Positions 8,924-16,851 of a stretch of DNA of 42,315 bases are shown here, piece by piece. This stretch comes from Castellaniella sp. UBA6218 (lineage in GTDB: Bacteria > Pseudomonadota > Gammaproteobacteria > Burkholderiales > Burkholderiaceae_B): assembly GCA_002421865.1 (NCBI GenBank), contig DISE01000031.1:1-42315 (forward strand). The letters are read 5' to 3'. The notes below the pieces were generated by a model. The model was not told the DNA's origin. It saw only the letters and a program-made list of their open reading frames with translations, and made no database searches. The translations under genes and the position numbers were made by a program. Every line of letters starts with the position of its first letter. Within the stretch, counting starts at the first letter, position 1.

Positions 8924-8929
8924 CGGGGA

Positions 8930-8968
8930 CGCGGGAAGCCGCCGGAGGCGGCGGACCTTCCGCGTTTT
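8930..8968 (+). terminator. Rho-independent terminator after corA
   Basis: CGCGGGAAG (8930-8938) pairs with CTTCCGCG (8957-8964) with one bulged G, enclosing an inner CCGCC-GGA-GGCGG hairpin (8939-8951). TTTT follows at 8965-8968. It lies 7 bases after corA. The opposing formate operon ends at 8973, so the stem may work in both directions. Confidence 0.7.
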
Positions 8969-8972
8969 CCGG

Positions 8973-9095
8973 TCAGTGGAACAGGGCGCTGGCCTTGAGC
9001 AGGGTTTCCCAGATGCCCAGCGCCAGCGGGACGCCGACGTAGAGCCAGAACAGGACGATCAGGGCGGGCGAGGGGGAGCGGGTCGTGGTGGACAT
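8973..9095 (-). CDS. Small single-span membrane protein, probable MFS transporter small subunit
   Basis: A 40-residue protein starting MSTTTRSPSPALIVLFWLYV and ending in a short polar tail with a terminal His. About residues 11-28 form one hydrophobic helix with a VGVPLALGIWE motif after it. A strong ribosome site (AGGAG, 7 bases ahead of ATG 9095) and only 9 bases after the stop of the OxlT-like carrier make it a real gene of that operon. Very short proteins of this kind, annotated as MFS transporter small subunit, are known beside oxalate/formate-type carriers. A role in folding or stabilising the carrier is inference. A terminator-like hairpin lies just beyond its stop. Confidence 0.72.
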   Translation of the reverse strand: MSTTTRSPSPALIVLFWLYVGVPLALGIWETLLKASALFH

Positions 9096-9104
9096 GGAAG
9101 TCTC

Positions 9105-10511
9105 CTATTTCTGATGGGCCAGGCTGGCGCCCAGGGGCGCGTTGTCGCTCTCGGCGGTCATGTGGTGGTGCGAGGCGACCGGGCGGACCAGCAGGTTGCA
9201 GATGAATCCGACGACCAGCAGGCCGGCCATCAGGTACATCGTGACGGTGTAGGACTGGCCCGGCGGGACGCCGTGGTCGACCTGGTACTGGCGGATGTAG
9301 TTCACCAGCACGGGGCCCAGCACTCCGGCGGCCGCCCAGGCGGTCAGCAGGCGGCCGTGGATGCCGCCGACGTAGCGGGTGCCGAACAGGTCGGCCAGGT
9401 AGGCCGGGACGGTGGAGAAACCGCCGCCGTACATCGAGATGATGATGGCGTAGAACAGCACGAACAGGGCGACGTTGCCCGAGGCTCCCATGCCGGGCAC
9501 CAGGAAATAAAGCACTGCGCCCAGCACGAAGAAGATGCCATAGGTGGTCTTGCGTCCCAGGTAGTCCGACGTGCTGGACCAGAAAAAGCGCCCCAGCATG
9601 TTGGCCAGCGACAGCAGGCCGACGAAACCGGCCGCCGCGGCCGGCGTGATGGCGCCGCGGAAGCTTTCCTGGATCATCACCGAGGCCTGGCCCAGCACGC
9701 CGATGCCGGCCGTCACGTTCAGGGTCAGCGCCCACCACAGCAGCCAGAACTGCGGTGTTTTCAGGGCCTGGTCGATGTGAACGTGGTTGCGCGAGATCAT
9801 GGCCTTCTGCGTGGCCGGCGGTGTCCAGCCCTCGGGTTTCCAGTCGGGCGCCGGGATGCGGATGGCGCAGGCGCCGATCAGCATGGAGATGAAGTACAGC
9901 ACGCCCATCACCATGAAGGTCGGGGCCACGCCCATGGAGTCCGGTGTGCGGAAGTGCTCCATCAGCGCCACCGACATCGGCGAGGCGATGAAGGCGCCGC
10001 CGCCGAAACCCATGATGGCCATGCCGGTGGCCATGCCGCGCTTGTCCGGGAACCACTTGATCAGGGTCGAGACGGGCGAGACGTAGCCGATGCCCAGGCC
10101 GATGCCGCCCAGGACGCCGTAGCCCAGATACAGCAGCCACAGCTGGTGGGTCGAGATCCCGACCGAGGACACGATGAACCCGCCGCCGAAACAGCAGGCC
10201 GCCACGAACATGGCTTTGCGAGGTCCGACCTCTTCGAGCCATTTGCCGGCGAAGGCGGCCGAGAGGCCGAGGAACAGGATGGCGAGGCTGAAGATCCAGC
10301 CCAGGGCGGGCAGGCCCCAGTCGTCCGGCGCGGGCTGCTGGATGCCGATGAGCTTCGTCATCGGGCCGTTGAATACCGAGAAGGCGTAGGCCTGGCCGAT
10401 GCACAGGTGGACCGCCAGGGCGGCGGGCGGAATCATCCAGCGGTTGAAGCCGGGCGGAGCGGTGATGCGCTCCTTGCTGAAAAATCCGTTCTGGGTTGCT
10501 TCCGTACTCAT
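9105..10511 (-). CDS. OxlT-like oxalate/formate MFS antiporter
   Basis: A 468-residue inner-membrane carrier of the oxalate:formate antiporter family. Typical family marks are HLCIGQAYAFSVFNGPM in TM1, GWIFSLAILFLGLSAAFAG in TM2, GLGIGYVSPVSTLIKWFPD in the TM4-5 region and GMAIMGFGGGAFIASP in TM5. The central loop (residues about 215-245, APDWKPEGWTPP) is also usual. A very strong ribosome site (AGGAGGAG) precedes ATG 10511. It lies 78 bases after fdsD on the same strand, so the likely job is to bring formate to the cytoplasmic formate dehydrogenase, possibly in exchange for another carboxylate. No oxalyl-CoA decarboxylase or formyl-CoA transferase gene is in the window, so oxalate use is not supported here. 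Confidence 0.87.
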   Translation of the reverse strand: MSTEATQNGFFSKERITAPPGFNRWMIPPAALAVHLCIGQAYAFSVFNGPMTKLIGIQQPAPDDWGLPALGWIFSLAILFLGLSAAFAGKWLEEVGPRKAMFVAACCFGGGFIVSSVGISTHQLWLLYLGYGVLGGIGLGIGYVSPVSTLIKWFPDKRGMATGMAIMGFGGGAFIASPMSVALMEHFRTPDSMGVAPTFMVMGVLYFISMLIGACAIRIPAPDWKPEGWTPPATQKAMISRNHVHIDQALKTPQFWLLWWALTLNVTAGIGVLGQASVMIQESFRGAITPAAAAGFVGLLSLANMLGRFFWSSTSDYLGRKTTYGIFFVLGAVLYFLVPGMGASGNVALFVLFYAIIISMYGGGFSTVPAYLADLFGTRYVGGIHGRLLTAWAAAGVLGPVLVNYIRQYQVDHGVPPGQSYTVTMYLMAGLLVVGFICNLLVRPVASHHHMTAESDNAPLGASLAHQK

Positions 10512-10589
10512 GGTGTCTCCTCCTGGGTCGAATGCCCGGTGTGTTTGTGTGTGCTGCCGAGGTCGGAAAAAGCAGGGGGCTGCGGAATG

Positions 10590-10856
10590 TCAGGCGGGGC
10601 TGGCGCCTTGCCTGGGATAGAGATGTTCGCGGTGCCGGGTGATGGCTTCCAGGCAGATGGGCGACAGGGCGGTGTCGCCCCATTGCCCGTCCGGGTGCGC
10701 GCCGAGATAGTCCAGCAGCGCTCGCCGCATGCGCGGATCCCAGAAACGCCGGATGTGATCGGCGATGCTGTCGATGCTGGCCGCCCGGTCGGGCATGGCC
10801 TCGAAGAACAGGCCGATGCGGTTGGCCAGGCGGATCAGGTGTTCGATGTTGGTCAC
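10590..10856 (-). CDS. fdsD: Formate dehydrogenase delta subunit FdsD
   Basis: An 88-residue cytoplasmic protein with the FdsD signature: an N-terminal helix with LIRLANRIGLFFEAMPDR and then a conserved HIRRFWDPRMRRALLDYL block. FdsD is a small subunit/assembly partner of soluble NAD-dependent molybdenum formate dehydrogenases, reported to be needed for full activity. Translation starts at GTG 10856, inside the fdhD stop (GTGA overlap, 10853-10856), which shows translational coupling. The C-terminal 30 residues are less conserved. The OxlT-like carrier gene follows after 78 bases. Confidence 0.92.
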   Translation of the reverse strand: MTNIEHLIRLANRIGLFFEAMPDRAASIDSIADHIRRFWDPRMRRALLDYLGAHPDGQWGDTALSPICLEAITRHREHLYPRQGASPA

Positions 10857-11716
10857 GTGCGGCTCCCGTCCGTATCCGTGTTCAGATAATCGGGCCGGCT
10901 GTAGATCGCGCAGCGGCCATCGCGCGCGAAGCCGGCCAGCATCATGGGCGCTTCCTGAGCCAGCCGCACGGCCAGGGTAGTCGGGGCGGAGACGGCGATC
11001 AGCGCCCGGATGCCGGCGGCATGGGCCTTCTGCACCATCTCGAAGCTGGCCCGGCTGGAAATCACGACGAATCCCCGGCCGCGGTCCACCGGTTCGCGCA
11101 GCAGGCGGCCGATGAGCTTGTCGAGCGCGTTGTGCCGCCCGACGTCTTCATAAGTCCAGGCCAGACGGCCTTCGGCGTCGGCCCAGGCGGCCGCGTGGGT
11201 GGCGCCGGTCAGGTTGTGCAGCGGCTGGCGCTGGCGCAACTGCTCCAGCGCGGCCTCGATGGCCCGGGCCGACCAGGGGTGTTCCGGGGTGTCCAGGGGC
11301 GGCAGGTCGCGGCGGATCTGCGCCAGGCTTTGCACGCCGCACAGGCCGCAACTGGTGCTGCCCGCCAGGCTGCGCCGGCGCAGCTTGAGCGCGTGCAGCC
11401 GGGCGTTGACGATCCTCAGGCGGACCACCAGGCCATCGGGGACGGACTCGACCTCCAGGTCCAGCACGTCGGCCGGGGACTGGATGATGCCTTCGGTGTA
11501 GGAAAAGCCCAAGGCCAGCTCGGGAATGTGCAGCGGCGAGGCCAGCAGGGCCGCGTGCGCGATGCCGTTGTATTCCAGTGCGACCGCCTGTTCACAGGCG
11601 ATGGCGTCCTGCGTGGCCGTGGCCCGGCGATCGCCGACGCGCACGATGTCGCCCATCGCGAGGCCGGCGGATGGGTCGGGGAAGTCGGACAGGGGATCGA
11701 AGTCTGCGGGGTGCAT
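10853..11716 (-). CDS. fdhD: Formate dehydrogenase maturation sulfurtransferase FdhD (FdsC)
   Basis: A cytoplasmic 287-residue chaperone that passes sulfur from the cysteine desulfurase to the molybdenum cofactor before insertion into FdsA. The double cysteine loop is present: Cys123 and Cys126 in STSCGLCG. Other FdhD blocks are LGFSYTEGII and the basic TYEDVGRHNALDKLIG with VVISSRASFEMVQKA after it. The start at 11716 is preferred over an in-frame ATG at 11734, because GAGGAG lies 6 bases ahead and the longer form would overlap fdsA. The gene begins 10 bases after the fdsA stop and overlaps fdsD by four bases. It is often named fdsC in this operon. Confidence 0.93.
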   Translation of the reverse strand: MHPADFDPLSDFPDPSAGLAMGDIVRVGDRRATATQDAIACEQAVALEYNGIAHAALLASPLHIPELALGFSYTEGIIQSPADVLDLEVESVPDGLVVRLRIVNARLHALKLRRRSLAGSTSCGLCGVQSLAQIRRDLPPLDTPEHPWSARAIEAALEQLRQRQPLHNLTGATHAAAWADAEGRLAWTYEDVGRHNALDKLIGRLLREPVDRGRGFVVISSRASFEMVQKAHAAGIRALIAVSAPTTLAVRLAQEAPMMLAGFARDGRCAIYSRPDYLNTDTDGSRT

Positions 11717-11726
11717 GCGGGTCTCC

Positions 11727-14600
11727 TCAGGCACCGGTGGGCGCGGCCTGGGGCAGGCGGGTGTTCAGCAGTTCGTCCTGGCGACGCTCGAAGGTCTCCC
11801 AGTCCCGCTGCCAGGCCGACGGCCCGGTGACCTTGCGCACCTGGACGGCCGTCACCTTGTATTCGGGGCAGTCCGTGGCCCAGTCGGTGTTGTCGGTGGT
11901 CAGGACGTTCGATCCGCATTCCGGGAAGTGGAAGGTGGTGTACACCACGCCGGGCTGGATCCGGTCGGTGACGGTGGCGCGCAGCACGGTTTCCCCGGCC
12001 CGGCTTTCGATGGCGACGCGGTCGCCCTCGACGATGCCCCGGTCTTCCGCGTCGTGGGGGTGGATCTCGAGGATGTCCTCGCTGTGCCAGGCGTTGTTGG
12101 CGGTGCGCCGGGTCTGCACCCCGGCGTTGTATTGCGACAGGATCCGGCCCGTGGTCATCAGCAGCGGGAAGCGGCGCGTGGAGCGTTCGTCGGTCGGGAC
12201 GTATTGCGTGATCATGAAGCGGCCCTTGCCGCGCACGAATTCGTCCACGTGCATGATGGGTGTGCCTTCGGGCGCCGCGTCGTTGCAGGGCCACTGGACG
12301 CTGCCGCCCAGGGCGGCGATGCGGCCGAAGGACACGCCGGCGAAGGTCGGCGTCAACCGGGCGATCTCGTCCAGGATCTCGCCGGGATGGGCGTAGCGCA
12401 TGGGGTAGCCCATGGCGTTGGACAGGGCGCAGGTGACCTCCCAGTCGGCCAGGCCGGCCTTGGGCGCCATGACCTGGCGCACCCGCGAGATTCGGCGTTC
12501 CGCGTTGGTGAAGGTGCCATCCTTTTCGAGGAACGAAGAACCCGGCAGGAAGACATGCGCGTATTTGGCGGTCTCGTTCAGGAACATGTCCTGGACGATC
12601 ACGCATTCCATGGCTTCCAGGGCCGCCACCACATGGCGGGTGTTGGGGTCGGACTGGGCGATGTCCTCGCCCTGGCAATACAGACCCTTGAACGAGCCGC
12701 CGTGGGCAGCGTCGAACATGTTGGGCAGCCGCAGGCCCGGCTCGGATTGCAGCGGGACGCCCCAGGCGCGCTCGAATTCGGCGCGCACCTTGTCGTCGGA
12801 TACATGGCGGTAGCCGGGGAACTCGTGCGGGAACGAACCCATGTCGCAGGAGCCCTGGACATTGTTCTGGCCGCGCAGGGGGTTGATGCCCACGCCTTCG
12901 CGGCCGATGTTGCCGGTGACCATGGCCAGGTTGGCGATGCACATGATGGCCGTGGAGCCCTGGCTGTGCTCGGTGACGCCCAGACCGTAATAGATGGCGG
13001 CGTTGCCGCCGGTGGCGTACAGACGGGCGGCGCCGCGCAGGTCGGCCGCCGGCACGCCGGTGATCGATTCGGTGGCCTCGGGCGCGTGTTCCGGACGGCT
13101 GATGAACTGCATCCATTCGTCGAAGGCCCGATCCTCGCAGCGGGCGCGGACGAAATCGTCGTTGACGAGGCCCTCGGTGACGATGACGTGGGCCATGGCG
13201 TTGAGCACGGCGACGTTGGTGCCCGGGCGCACCGGGAGATGGTAGTCGGCTTTCACGTGAGGCGCGTCCACCAGTTCGATGCGGCGCGGGTCGATCACGA
13301 TCAGGCGCGCGCCCTGGCGCAGCCGGCGCTTCAGGCGCGAGGCGAAGACCGGATGGGCGGCGCTGGGGTTGGCGCCCAGCACCACGGCCACGTCCACGTG
13401 CATGACCGAATCGAAAGTCTGGGTGCCGGCCGATTCGCCGATGGTGGTCTTCAGCCCGTAGCCGGTGGGGGAATGGCAGACCCGGCCGCAGGTGTCGACG
13501 TTGTTGTTGCCCATGGCCGCGCGCACCAGTTTCTGGACGAGGTAGGTTTCCTCGTTGGTGCAGCGCGACGAGGTGATGCCGCCGATCGAGTCCACGCCAT
13601 ACCGTGCCTGGATCCTGCGCAGCTCGGATGCGGCGTGGGCAAGCGCCTCTTCCCAGGAGACCTCGCGCCAGGGGTCGGTGATCTTCGCGCGGATCATGGG
13701 CTTGGTCAGGCGGTCGGCATGGGTGGCGTACCCCCAGGCGAAGCGGCCCTTGACGCAGGAGTGTCCGCGATTGGCCTTGCCGTCCTTCCAGGGCGTCATG
13801 CGGATCACCTGTTCGCCCTTCATCTCGGCCTTGAAACCGCAACCGACACCGCAGTAGGCGCAGGTGGTGATGACTGCGTGATCGGCCTGGCCCTGGTCGA
13901 TCACCGTGTTCTCGATCAGCGCCGAGGTCGGGCAGGACTGGACGCAGGCGCCGCAGGACACGCAGTCGCTCGCCAGAAAGCCGTCGTCCTGGCCCGCGAT
14001 GATGCGCGAATCGAAACCGCGCGCCTGGACAGTGAGGGCGTAGGTGCCCTGGACGTCGTCGCAGGCCCGCACGCAGCGGCTGCACACGATGCACTTGGAC
14101 GGATCGTAGGTGAAATAGGGGTTGGAAGCGTCGATGGCGTCGTCGAGGTGGTTGGCGCCTTCGAAGCCGTAGCGCACGTTGCGCAGCCCCACCACGCCGG
14201 CCATGTCCTGCAGCTCGCAGTCGCCGTTGGCCGGACAGGTCAGGCAGTCCAGCGGATGGTCCGAGATGTAGAGTTCCATCACGTTGCGTCGCAGCTCGTG
14301 GAGCTTGCCGGTTTCGGTGCGGACCACCATGCCATTCTCGACGGGCGTGGTGCAGGATGCGGGGTGGCCCCGGCGGCCCTCGATTTCCACCAGGCACAGG
14401 CGGCAGGAGCCGAAGGCTTCCAGGTTGTCCGAGGCGCAGAGCTTGGGGATCTGGATGCCGGTCTCGGCGGCGGCGCGCATGATCGAGGTGCCCGCCGGCA
14501 CGGTGACGGTCTGGCCGTCGATGGTCAGAGTGACGGTTTCGGTGGACGTGGGCTCGGGCGTGCCCAGGTCGCGGTCGCGCTTGAGGACGGTTTCCAGCAT
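11727..14600 (-). CDS. fdsA: NAD-dependent formate dehydrogenase alpha (catalytic) subunit FdsA
   Basis: The 957-residue molybdopterin subunit that oxidises formate to CO2 and passes electrons through iron-sulfur clusters to FdsB. The order is: a plant-ferredoxin-like [2Fe-2S] domain (Cys55, 66, 69, 83), a NuoG-like His/Cys cluster (HPLDCLTCPANGDC, about 115-128), two ferredoxin motifs (CIVCSRCVRAC at 170-180, CVSCGACVQSC at 213-223), a [4Fe-4S] site (CAYCGVGC, then Cys282), then the molybdenum domain. The catalytic residue is Cys375 next to His376 (GRVCHSPTG), so it is a cysteine, not selenocysteine, enzyme. The C-terminal domain is a molybdopterin dinucleotide-binding fold. AGGAG sits 7 bases ahead of ATG 14600. 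Full length; 10 bases follow the fdsB stop. Confidence 0.97.
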   Translation of the reverse strand: MLETVLKRDRDLGTPEPTSTETVTLTIDGQTVTVPAGTSIMRAAAETGIQIPKLCASDNLEAFGSCRLCLVEIEGRRGHPASCTTPVENGMVVRTETGKLHELRRNVMELYISDHPLDCLTCPANGDCELQDMAGVVGLRNVRYGFEGANHLDDAIDASNPYFTYDPSKCIVCSRCVRACDDVQGTYALTVQARGFDSRIIAGQDDGFLASDCVSCGACVQSCPTSALIENTVIDQGQADHAVITTCAYCGVGCGFKAEMKGEQVIRMTPWKDGKANRGHSCVKGRFAWGYATHADRLTKPMIRAKITDPWREVSWEEALAHAASELRRIQARYGVDSIGGITSSRCTNEETYLVQKLVRAAMGNNNVDTCGRVCHSPTGYGLKTTIGESAGTQTFDSVMHVDVAVVLGANPSAAHPVFASRLKRRLRQGARLIVIDPRRIELVDAPHVKADYHLPVRPGTNVAVLNAMAHVIVTEGLVNDDFVRARCEDRAFDEWMQFISRPEHAPEATESITGVPAADLRGAARLYATGGNAAIYYGLGVTEHSQGSTAIMCIANLAMVTGNIGREGVGINPLRGQNNVQGSCDMGSFPHEFPGYRHVSDDKVRAEFERAWGVPLQSEPGLRLPNMFDAAHGGSFKGLYCQGEDIAQSDPNTRHVVAALEAMECVIVQDMFLNETAKYAHVFLPGSSFLEKDGTFTNAERRISRVRQVMAPKAGLADWEVTCALSNAMGYPMRYAHPGEILDEIARLTPTFAGVSFGRIAALGGSVQWPCNDAAPEGTPIMHVDEFVRGKGRFMITQYVPTDERSTRRFPLLMTTGRILSQYNAGVQTRRTANNAWHSEDILEIHPHDAEDRGIVEGDRVAIESRAGETVLRATVTDRIQPGVVYTTFHFPECGSNVLTTDNTDWATDCPEYKVTAVQVRKVTGPSAWQRDWETFERRQDELLNTRLPQAAPTGA

Positions 14601-14610
14601 GGCGGGCTCC

Positions 14611-16170
14611 TTAGGCGGTGTGCAGGGGCTGTTCGGCGGCGAGACCGAAGTCTTCGGGGAAATGGCGCAGGGCGGACAGCACGGGATAGGGTGTCATGCC
14701 GCCCAGCGCGCACAGCGATCCGGCCATCATGGTGTCGCACAGGTCGCGCAGGAGCTCCGCGCGGGCTTCGCGGTCCTGGCCGTCCCGGATCGCGCGGATG
14801 ACTTCGGTGCCGCGCACCGAGCCGATGCGACAGGGCGTGCATTTGCCGCAGGATTCGATGGCGCAGAATTCCATGGCGTATTCAGCCAGGGCCGCCATGT
14901 CGGCGGTCTCGTCGAAGGCGACCACGCCGCCGTGACCCAGCATGGCGGAAATGGCCAGGAAGGCCTCGTAGTCCAGCGGCGTGTCCCACTGGGATTCGGG
15001 CAGGTAGGCTCCCAGAGGGCCGCCCACCTGGATCGCGCGCAGCGGCCGTCCCGAGGCGCTGCCGCCGCCGAAGTCGAACAACAGCTCGCGCAGCGTCAGT
15101 CCGAAGGCCTTTTCGACCAGTCCGCCGTGGCGGATATTGCCCGCCAGCTGGAAAGGCAGCGTGCCCCGGGAACGGCCCATGCCGAAGTCGCGGTAGGCCT
15201 GCGCCCCCCGGGCCAGGATGAAGGGCACCGTGGCCAGGGAAATCACGTTGTTGATGACGGTGGGGCAGCCAAACAGGCCGCTCACGGCGGGCAGCGGCGG
15301 CTTGGCGCGCACCAGGCCCCGGCGGCCTTCCAGGCTTTCAAGCAGCGAGGTCTCCTCGCCGCAGATGTAGGCGCCCGCACCGCGCCGCAGTTCGATGTCG
15401 AAGGCGCGGCCGGAGCCCTGGATGTCGTCTCCCAGCCAGCCGGCTTCGCGCGCCGCGCGCAGGGCGCCGGCCAGGATCCGTTCGGCCTGGGGATATTCGG
15501 AGCGGACGTAGAGATAGCCGCGCGTGGCGCCCACGGCCAGTCCGGCGATCGTCATGCCTTCGATCAGGGCGCAGGGGTCGCCCTCCATCAGCATGCGATC
15601 GGAGAATGTGCCCGAATCGCCTTCATCTGCGTTGCAGACGATGTATTTCCGGGCTCCCGGGGTCTGCAGCACCGTGCGCCATTTGACGCCGGTGGGGAAG
15701 GCGGCCCCGCCGCGGCCGCGCAGGCCGGATTCGGTGACGGCGTCGACGATCGCGCCGGGGTCCATGGCCAGCGCCTGGCGCAGCCCGGCGTATCCGCCGC
15801 GAGCTTCGTAGTCGGGAATGCTGAGCGGATCGATCAGGCCGACCCGGGCGAAGGTCAGGCGTTCCTGCCTTTTCAGGAAAGGGATGTCTTCGGTCGGACC
15901 GTGGCACAAGGGGTGGGCCGGCCCGTCCGTCCAGGCCGTGTCCAGGATGGAAGGGGCGTCTTCAGGCGTGACGGGCCCGTAGGCCACCCGCCCGGCGGGC
16001 GTGGCGACTTCGACCAGCGGTTCGAGCCAGTGCAGGCCGCGCGAGCCGTTGCGCACGATGCGCAGGTCCAGGCCGCGTCGGGTGGCTTCCGCGCGGAAGG
16101 CGTCGGCCACGGCGTCGGCCCCCATGGCCAGCGCGGCGGTGTCCAGCGGAATGTAGAGGATGTGTTCCAT
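14611..16170 (-). CDS. fdsB: NAD-dependent formate dehydrogenase beta (NADH-forming) subunit FdsB
   Basis: A 519-residue NuoF-like subunit that binds FMN and NAD+ and makes NADH from formate-derived electrons. The first 90 residues are a thioredoxin-like domain without cluster cysteines. The FMN/NAD part follows with SGLRGRGGAAFPTGVKW (148-164), NADEGDSGTFSDR (180-192) and GAGAYICGEETSLLESLEG. The [4Fe-4S] site is Cys441, 444 and 447 (ESCGKCTPCRIGS) with Cys487 (SLCALGG). Its start codon follows the fdsG stop by three bases, so the two genes are probably co-translated. Length and domain order are normal for FdsB. Confidence 0.97.
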   Translation of the reverse strand: MEHILYIPLDTAALAMGADAVADAFRAEATRRGLDLRIVRNGSRGLHWLEPLVEVATPAGRVAYGPVTPEDAPSILDTAWTDGPAHPLCHGPTEDIPFLKRQERLTFARVGLIDPLSIPDYEARGGYAGLRQALAMDPGAIVDAVTESGLRGRGGAAFPTGVKWRTVLQTPGARKYIVCNADEGDSGTFSDRMLMEGDPCALIEGMTIAGLAVGATRGYLYVRSEYPQAERILAGALRAAREAGWLGDDIQGSGRAFDIELRRGAGAYICGEETSLLESLEGRRGLVRAKPPLPAVSGLFGCPTVINNVISLATVPFILARGAQAYRDFGMGRSRGTLPFQLAGNIRHGGLVEKAFGLTLRELLFDFGGGSASGRPLRAIQVGGPLGAYLPESQWDTPLDYEAFLAISAMLGHGGVVAFDETADMAALAEYAMEFCAIESCGKCTPCRIGSVRGTEVIRAIRDGQDREARAELLRDLCDTMMAGSLCALGGMTPYPVLSALRHFPEDFGLAAEQPLHTA

Positions 16171-16173
16171 TGC

Positions 16174-16656
16174 TCAGGCCTCCCGCGCTGCGGCCAGCAG
16201 GGCGTCGAGTTTTTCAGGGGTGACGCGCGCATGGGGGCGGCCGTCGATCATGACGGCCGGAGACTGGGCGCACAGGCCCAGGCAGTACACCGGGGCCAGC
16301 GAGATTTCGCCGGCGTCCCCGGCGGCAACGCGCGCCCGGGCGTGCTCATACAGGGCGCCGCCGCCACAGGCCTGACAGGATTCGGCGCGGCAGACCTCGA
16401 GTTGCGTGCGCGCGGGTGGCGCGGTGCGGAAATGGCTATAGAAGCTGATCACCCCATGGATCTCGGCGCGGGACCGTTGCAGGGCGGCGGCGATCTGCGG
16501 CACGGCCGCCTCGGGAATCCAGCCCAGGGCATCCTGCACGTCATGCAGAATCGGCAACAGGGCGCCGGGTTGGCCGGCGTGCCGCGCCAGGATGTCCCGC
16601 ACCAGCGGATCGGCATCATGCGGGACTGCGTCGGCATCGGGCCGGATGATATCCAT
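16174..16656 (-). CDS. fdsG: NAD-dependent formate dehydrogenase gamma subunit FdsG
   Basis: A NuoE-like thioredoxin-fold subunit carrying one [2Fe-2S] cluster between FdsA and FdsB. With the start at 16656 it has 160 residues. The cluster ligands are Cys89 and Cys94 (CRAESC) and Cys125 and Cys129 (CLGLC); an extra Cys97 lies nearby. The helical N-terminal part has LLPILHDVQDALGWIP, a typical NuoE/FdsG block. ATG 16656 is chosen because GGAG is 9 bases ahead; ATG 16689 (171 residues) is possible but lacks a clear ribosome site. It is the first gene of the fds operon, facing the AT-rich promoter shared with the regulator gene. Confidence 0.93.
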   Translation of the reverse strand: MDIIRPDADAVPHDADPLVRDILARHAGQPGALLPILHDVQDALGWIPEAAVPQIAAALQRSRAEIHGVISFYSHFRTAPPARTQLEVCRAESCQACGGGALYEHARARVAAGDAGEISLAPVYCLGLCAQSPAVMIDGRPHARVTPEKLDALLAAAREA

Positions 16657-16689
16657 GGCTTCGTCTCCGGGCGCATGATCGGCGGGCAT

Positions 16690-16851
16690 GCGCTTTAATA
16701 GGTTTATTTGTGCATATATAAATTAGTGCCGTTGATTGACTCTACTCTTGAAAATAATTTGATTTCAATAAGATAATAAAAACATATTTACCTCAGGGTC
16801 ATATTTTTATATGTAATTCGATTCATATTAATAAGACTTTCAGGAGGAGAC
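16690..16851. promoter_or_regulatory. AT-rich divergent control region of the fds operon and fdsR-like gene
   Basis: A strikingly AT-rich 162-base spacer in a GC-rich neighbourhood. It carries four CATAT-type elements: CATATATA (16713-16720), CATATTTA (16783-16790), the palindrome CATATTTTTATATG (16800-16813) and CATATTAA (16824-16831). Between them is an inverted repeat TTGAAA-N9-TTTCAA (16748-16768). These are candidate sites for the ModE-like regulator encoded on the right. AGGAGGA precedes its ATG at 16852. The individual promoter elements cannot be assigned with certainty. Confidence 0.6.

Noticed and set aside
9105..10511. Evidence for a full oxalate-degradation locus
   Set aside because: Only the carrier is present; no frc or oxc gene is in the window.
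11416..14397. A 993-codon open frame on the minus strand in another frame of fdsA
   Set aside because: It overlaps fdsA and fdhD, whose cluster and active-site motifs are all in the other frames; its product is low-complexity R/G/H/P.
11727..14600. Selenocysteine in the formate dehydrogenase
   Set aside because: The catalytic position is an ordinary Cys codon (residue 375) and there is no in-frame TGA.
11526..14801. A 1091-codon open frame on the plus strand opposite fdsA
   Set aside because: Antisense shadow of a catalytic subunit gene, with no recognisable domain or ribosome site.
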